Of a DNA stretch of 7,565 nt, positions 7,085 through 7,565 are shown in pieces. This stretch comes from Methylorubrum extorquens. Its GTDB lineage: Bacteria; Pseudomonadota; Alphaproteobacteria; Rhizobiales; Beijerinckiaceae. The notes under the pieces are model-generated. The model worked only from the letters and a program-made list of their open reading frames with translations, did not search any database and was not told the DNA's origin. The translations under genes and the position numbers were made by a program. Position 1 is the stretch's first letter, and the number at the start of each line of letters is the position of its first letter. The stretch is taken from assembly GCA_019695455.1 (NCBI GenBank), contig JAEUAC010000418.1:1-7565 (forward strand), in the 5' to 3' direction.

Positions 7085-7565
7085 GAACAACGGCAGCACG
7101 GTGCCGGCTCCGCTCTCTTCCGCCCGGCGCAGGACGGCACGGGCGCAGGCGATGTCGTCGATCGCCATGCCCATCGGGTTGAGCAAGATGATCTCGCGAT
7201 CATTCTCCCGCCCGGGCTTGCGCCCGACCACGCCTCACCGAGCTCGGCGTGCAGTTTCTCGCGCGAGAATTCGCCGGCCTCCACGAGGAGATTGATGATC
7301 TTCTTCTCGCGGTTGCACTGATCCCAGTCGTCGACGACGACCTTGTCTGCCTTGAGGAAGACGTCACGCTCGACATCCATGATCGAGACGTTGGCGAGCA
7401 ACGTTCCGAGGCTGAGCCAGTGGAAGGGCAGGTAGGGTCGGTCGGTCACCGTGCAGGTGACGACGACGGGGCATTCGCGCACCGCCGCCTCCGCGCTCGC
7501 CGCGATGACGGTCTTCAGGCGCGGAAAGCTGTCGCGCAGGCGCGCGGCGAGATCCTCGGCCGCGC
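7082..7565 (-). CDS. sbnB: SbnB-like 2,3-diaminopropionate biosynthesis dehydrogenase, C-terminal part (5' end outside the window, one-base frameshift)
   Basis: Ornithine cyclodeaminase/mu-crystallin family protein of the SbnB type. SbnB oxidatively cleaves N-(1-amino-1-carboxyl-2-ethyl)-glutamate, made by SbnA, with NAD to L-2,3-diaminopropionate and 2-oxoglutarate, both staphyloferrin B precursors. About 160 C-terminal residues of an expected 330-340 are visible. They include CPVVVTCT and the segment PFHWLSLGTLLANVSIMDVE of the NAD-binding domain, then KADKVVVDDWDQCNREKK, which is highly characteristic of SbnB, then KLHAELGE. After one base is restored near 7231-7237 the reading continues VVGRKPGREND, LLNPMGMAIDDIA and finally TVLPLF, with the stop at 7084-7082. 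The last piece packs back on the catalytic domain in this family, so an unrepaired product would probably be inactive. The gene is followed 11 bp later by the SbnC-like synthetase, so it sits upstream in the same operon. Confidence 0.88.
7229..7239 (-). other. Apparent -1 frameshift (one base missing) in the SbnB-like gene
   Basis: Family sequence runs in one frame to HAELGE and resumes at VVGRKPGREND one base back, so the break lies within a codon or two. The coding strand reads GGTGAGGCGTGG; one more G (GAG GCG GTG GTC) would give an unbroken GEAVVGRKPG. Past the break the original frame shows no family resemblance and runs on through the next gene to 6058. As in the fused synthetase, the resumed frame has TGA directly before the join (TGA GGC). 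Confidence 0.88.

Noticed and set aside
6058..7230. Read-through of the SbnB frame across the next gene
   Set aside because: After the break at about 7231 this frame is Arg/Ala/Pro-rich with no family resemblance. The true SbnB ending is in the neighbouring frame, stopping at 7082-7084.

Overview
The window is one compact operon read entirely from the minus strand. It is GC-rich, and almost every base is coding. Base composition, codon choice and the style of the proteins suggest a high-GC proteobacterium, perhaps an alphaproteobacterium such as a member of the Methylobacteriaceae. That placement is an inference and is not firm. No RNA gene, mobile element or CRISPR array was seen.

In the direction of transcription (window right to left) the genes are: the 3' part of an SbnB-like dehydrogenase (7082-7565, its start lies outside); an SbnC-like IucA/IucC siderophore synthetase (5295-7070); an MFS exporter like SbnD (4129-5298); a double-length protein with two IucA/IucC synthetase modules, matching SbnE and SbnF in order (711-4132); and an HpcH/HpaI-aldolase-fold protein like the SbnG citrate synthase (1-714, its end lies outside). 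This is the staphyloferrin B order sbnB-C-D-E-F-G, with E and F joined in one polypeptide. Expected sbnA and sbnH partners would have to lie outside the window. The gap between B and C is 11 bp. The other three junctions are 4-base GTGA or ATGA overlaps, so translation is probably coupled throughout.

Inferred pathway: SbnG makes citrate from oxaloacetate and acetyl-CoA. SbnB (with SbnA) makes L-2,3-diaminopropionate and 2-oxoglutarate. The three NIS synthetase modules condense these with citrate through acyl-adenylates. The MFS protein exports the resulting carboxylate siderophore.

Two genes carry an apparent one-base deletion: the N-terminal region of the fused synthetase (near 3803-3809) and the C-terminal region of SbnB (near 7231-7237). 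Both breaks fall in the same 8-mer, GTGAGGCG on the coding strand, with the same reading-frame arrangement. They may be sequencing errors, true mutations, or less likely a shared frameshifting site. The double-module synthetase and this coincidence are the most unusual things in the window.
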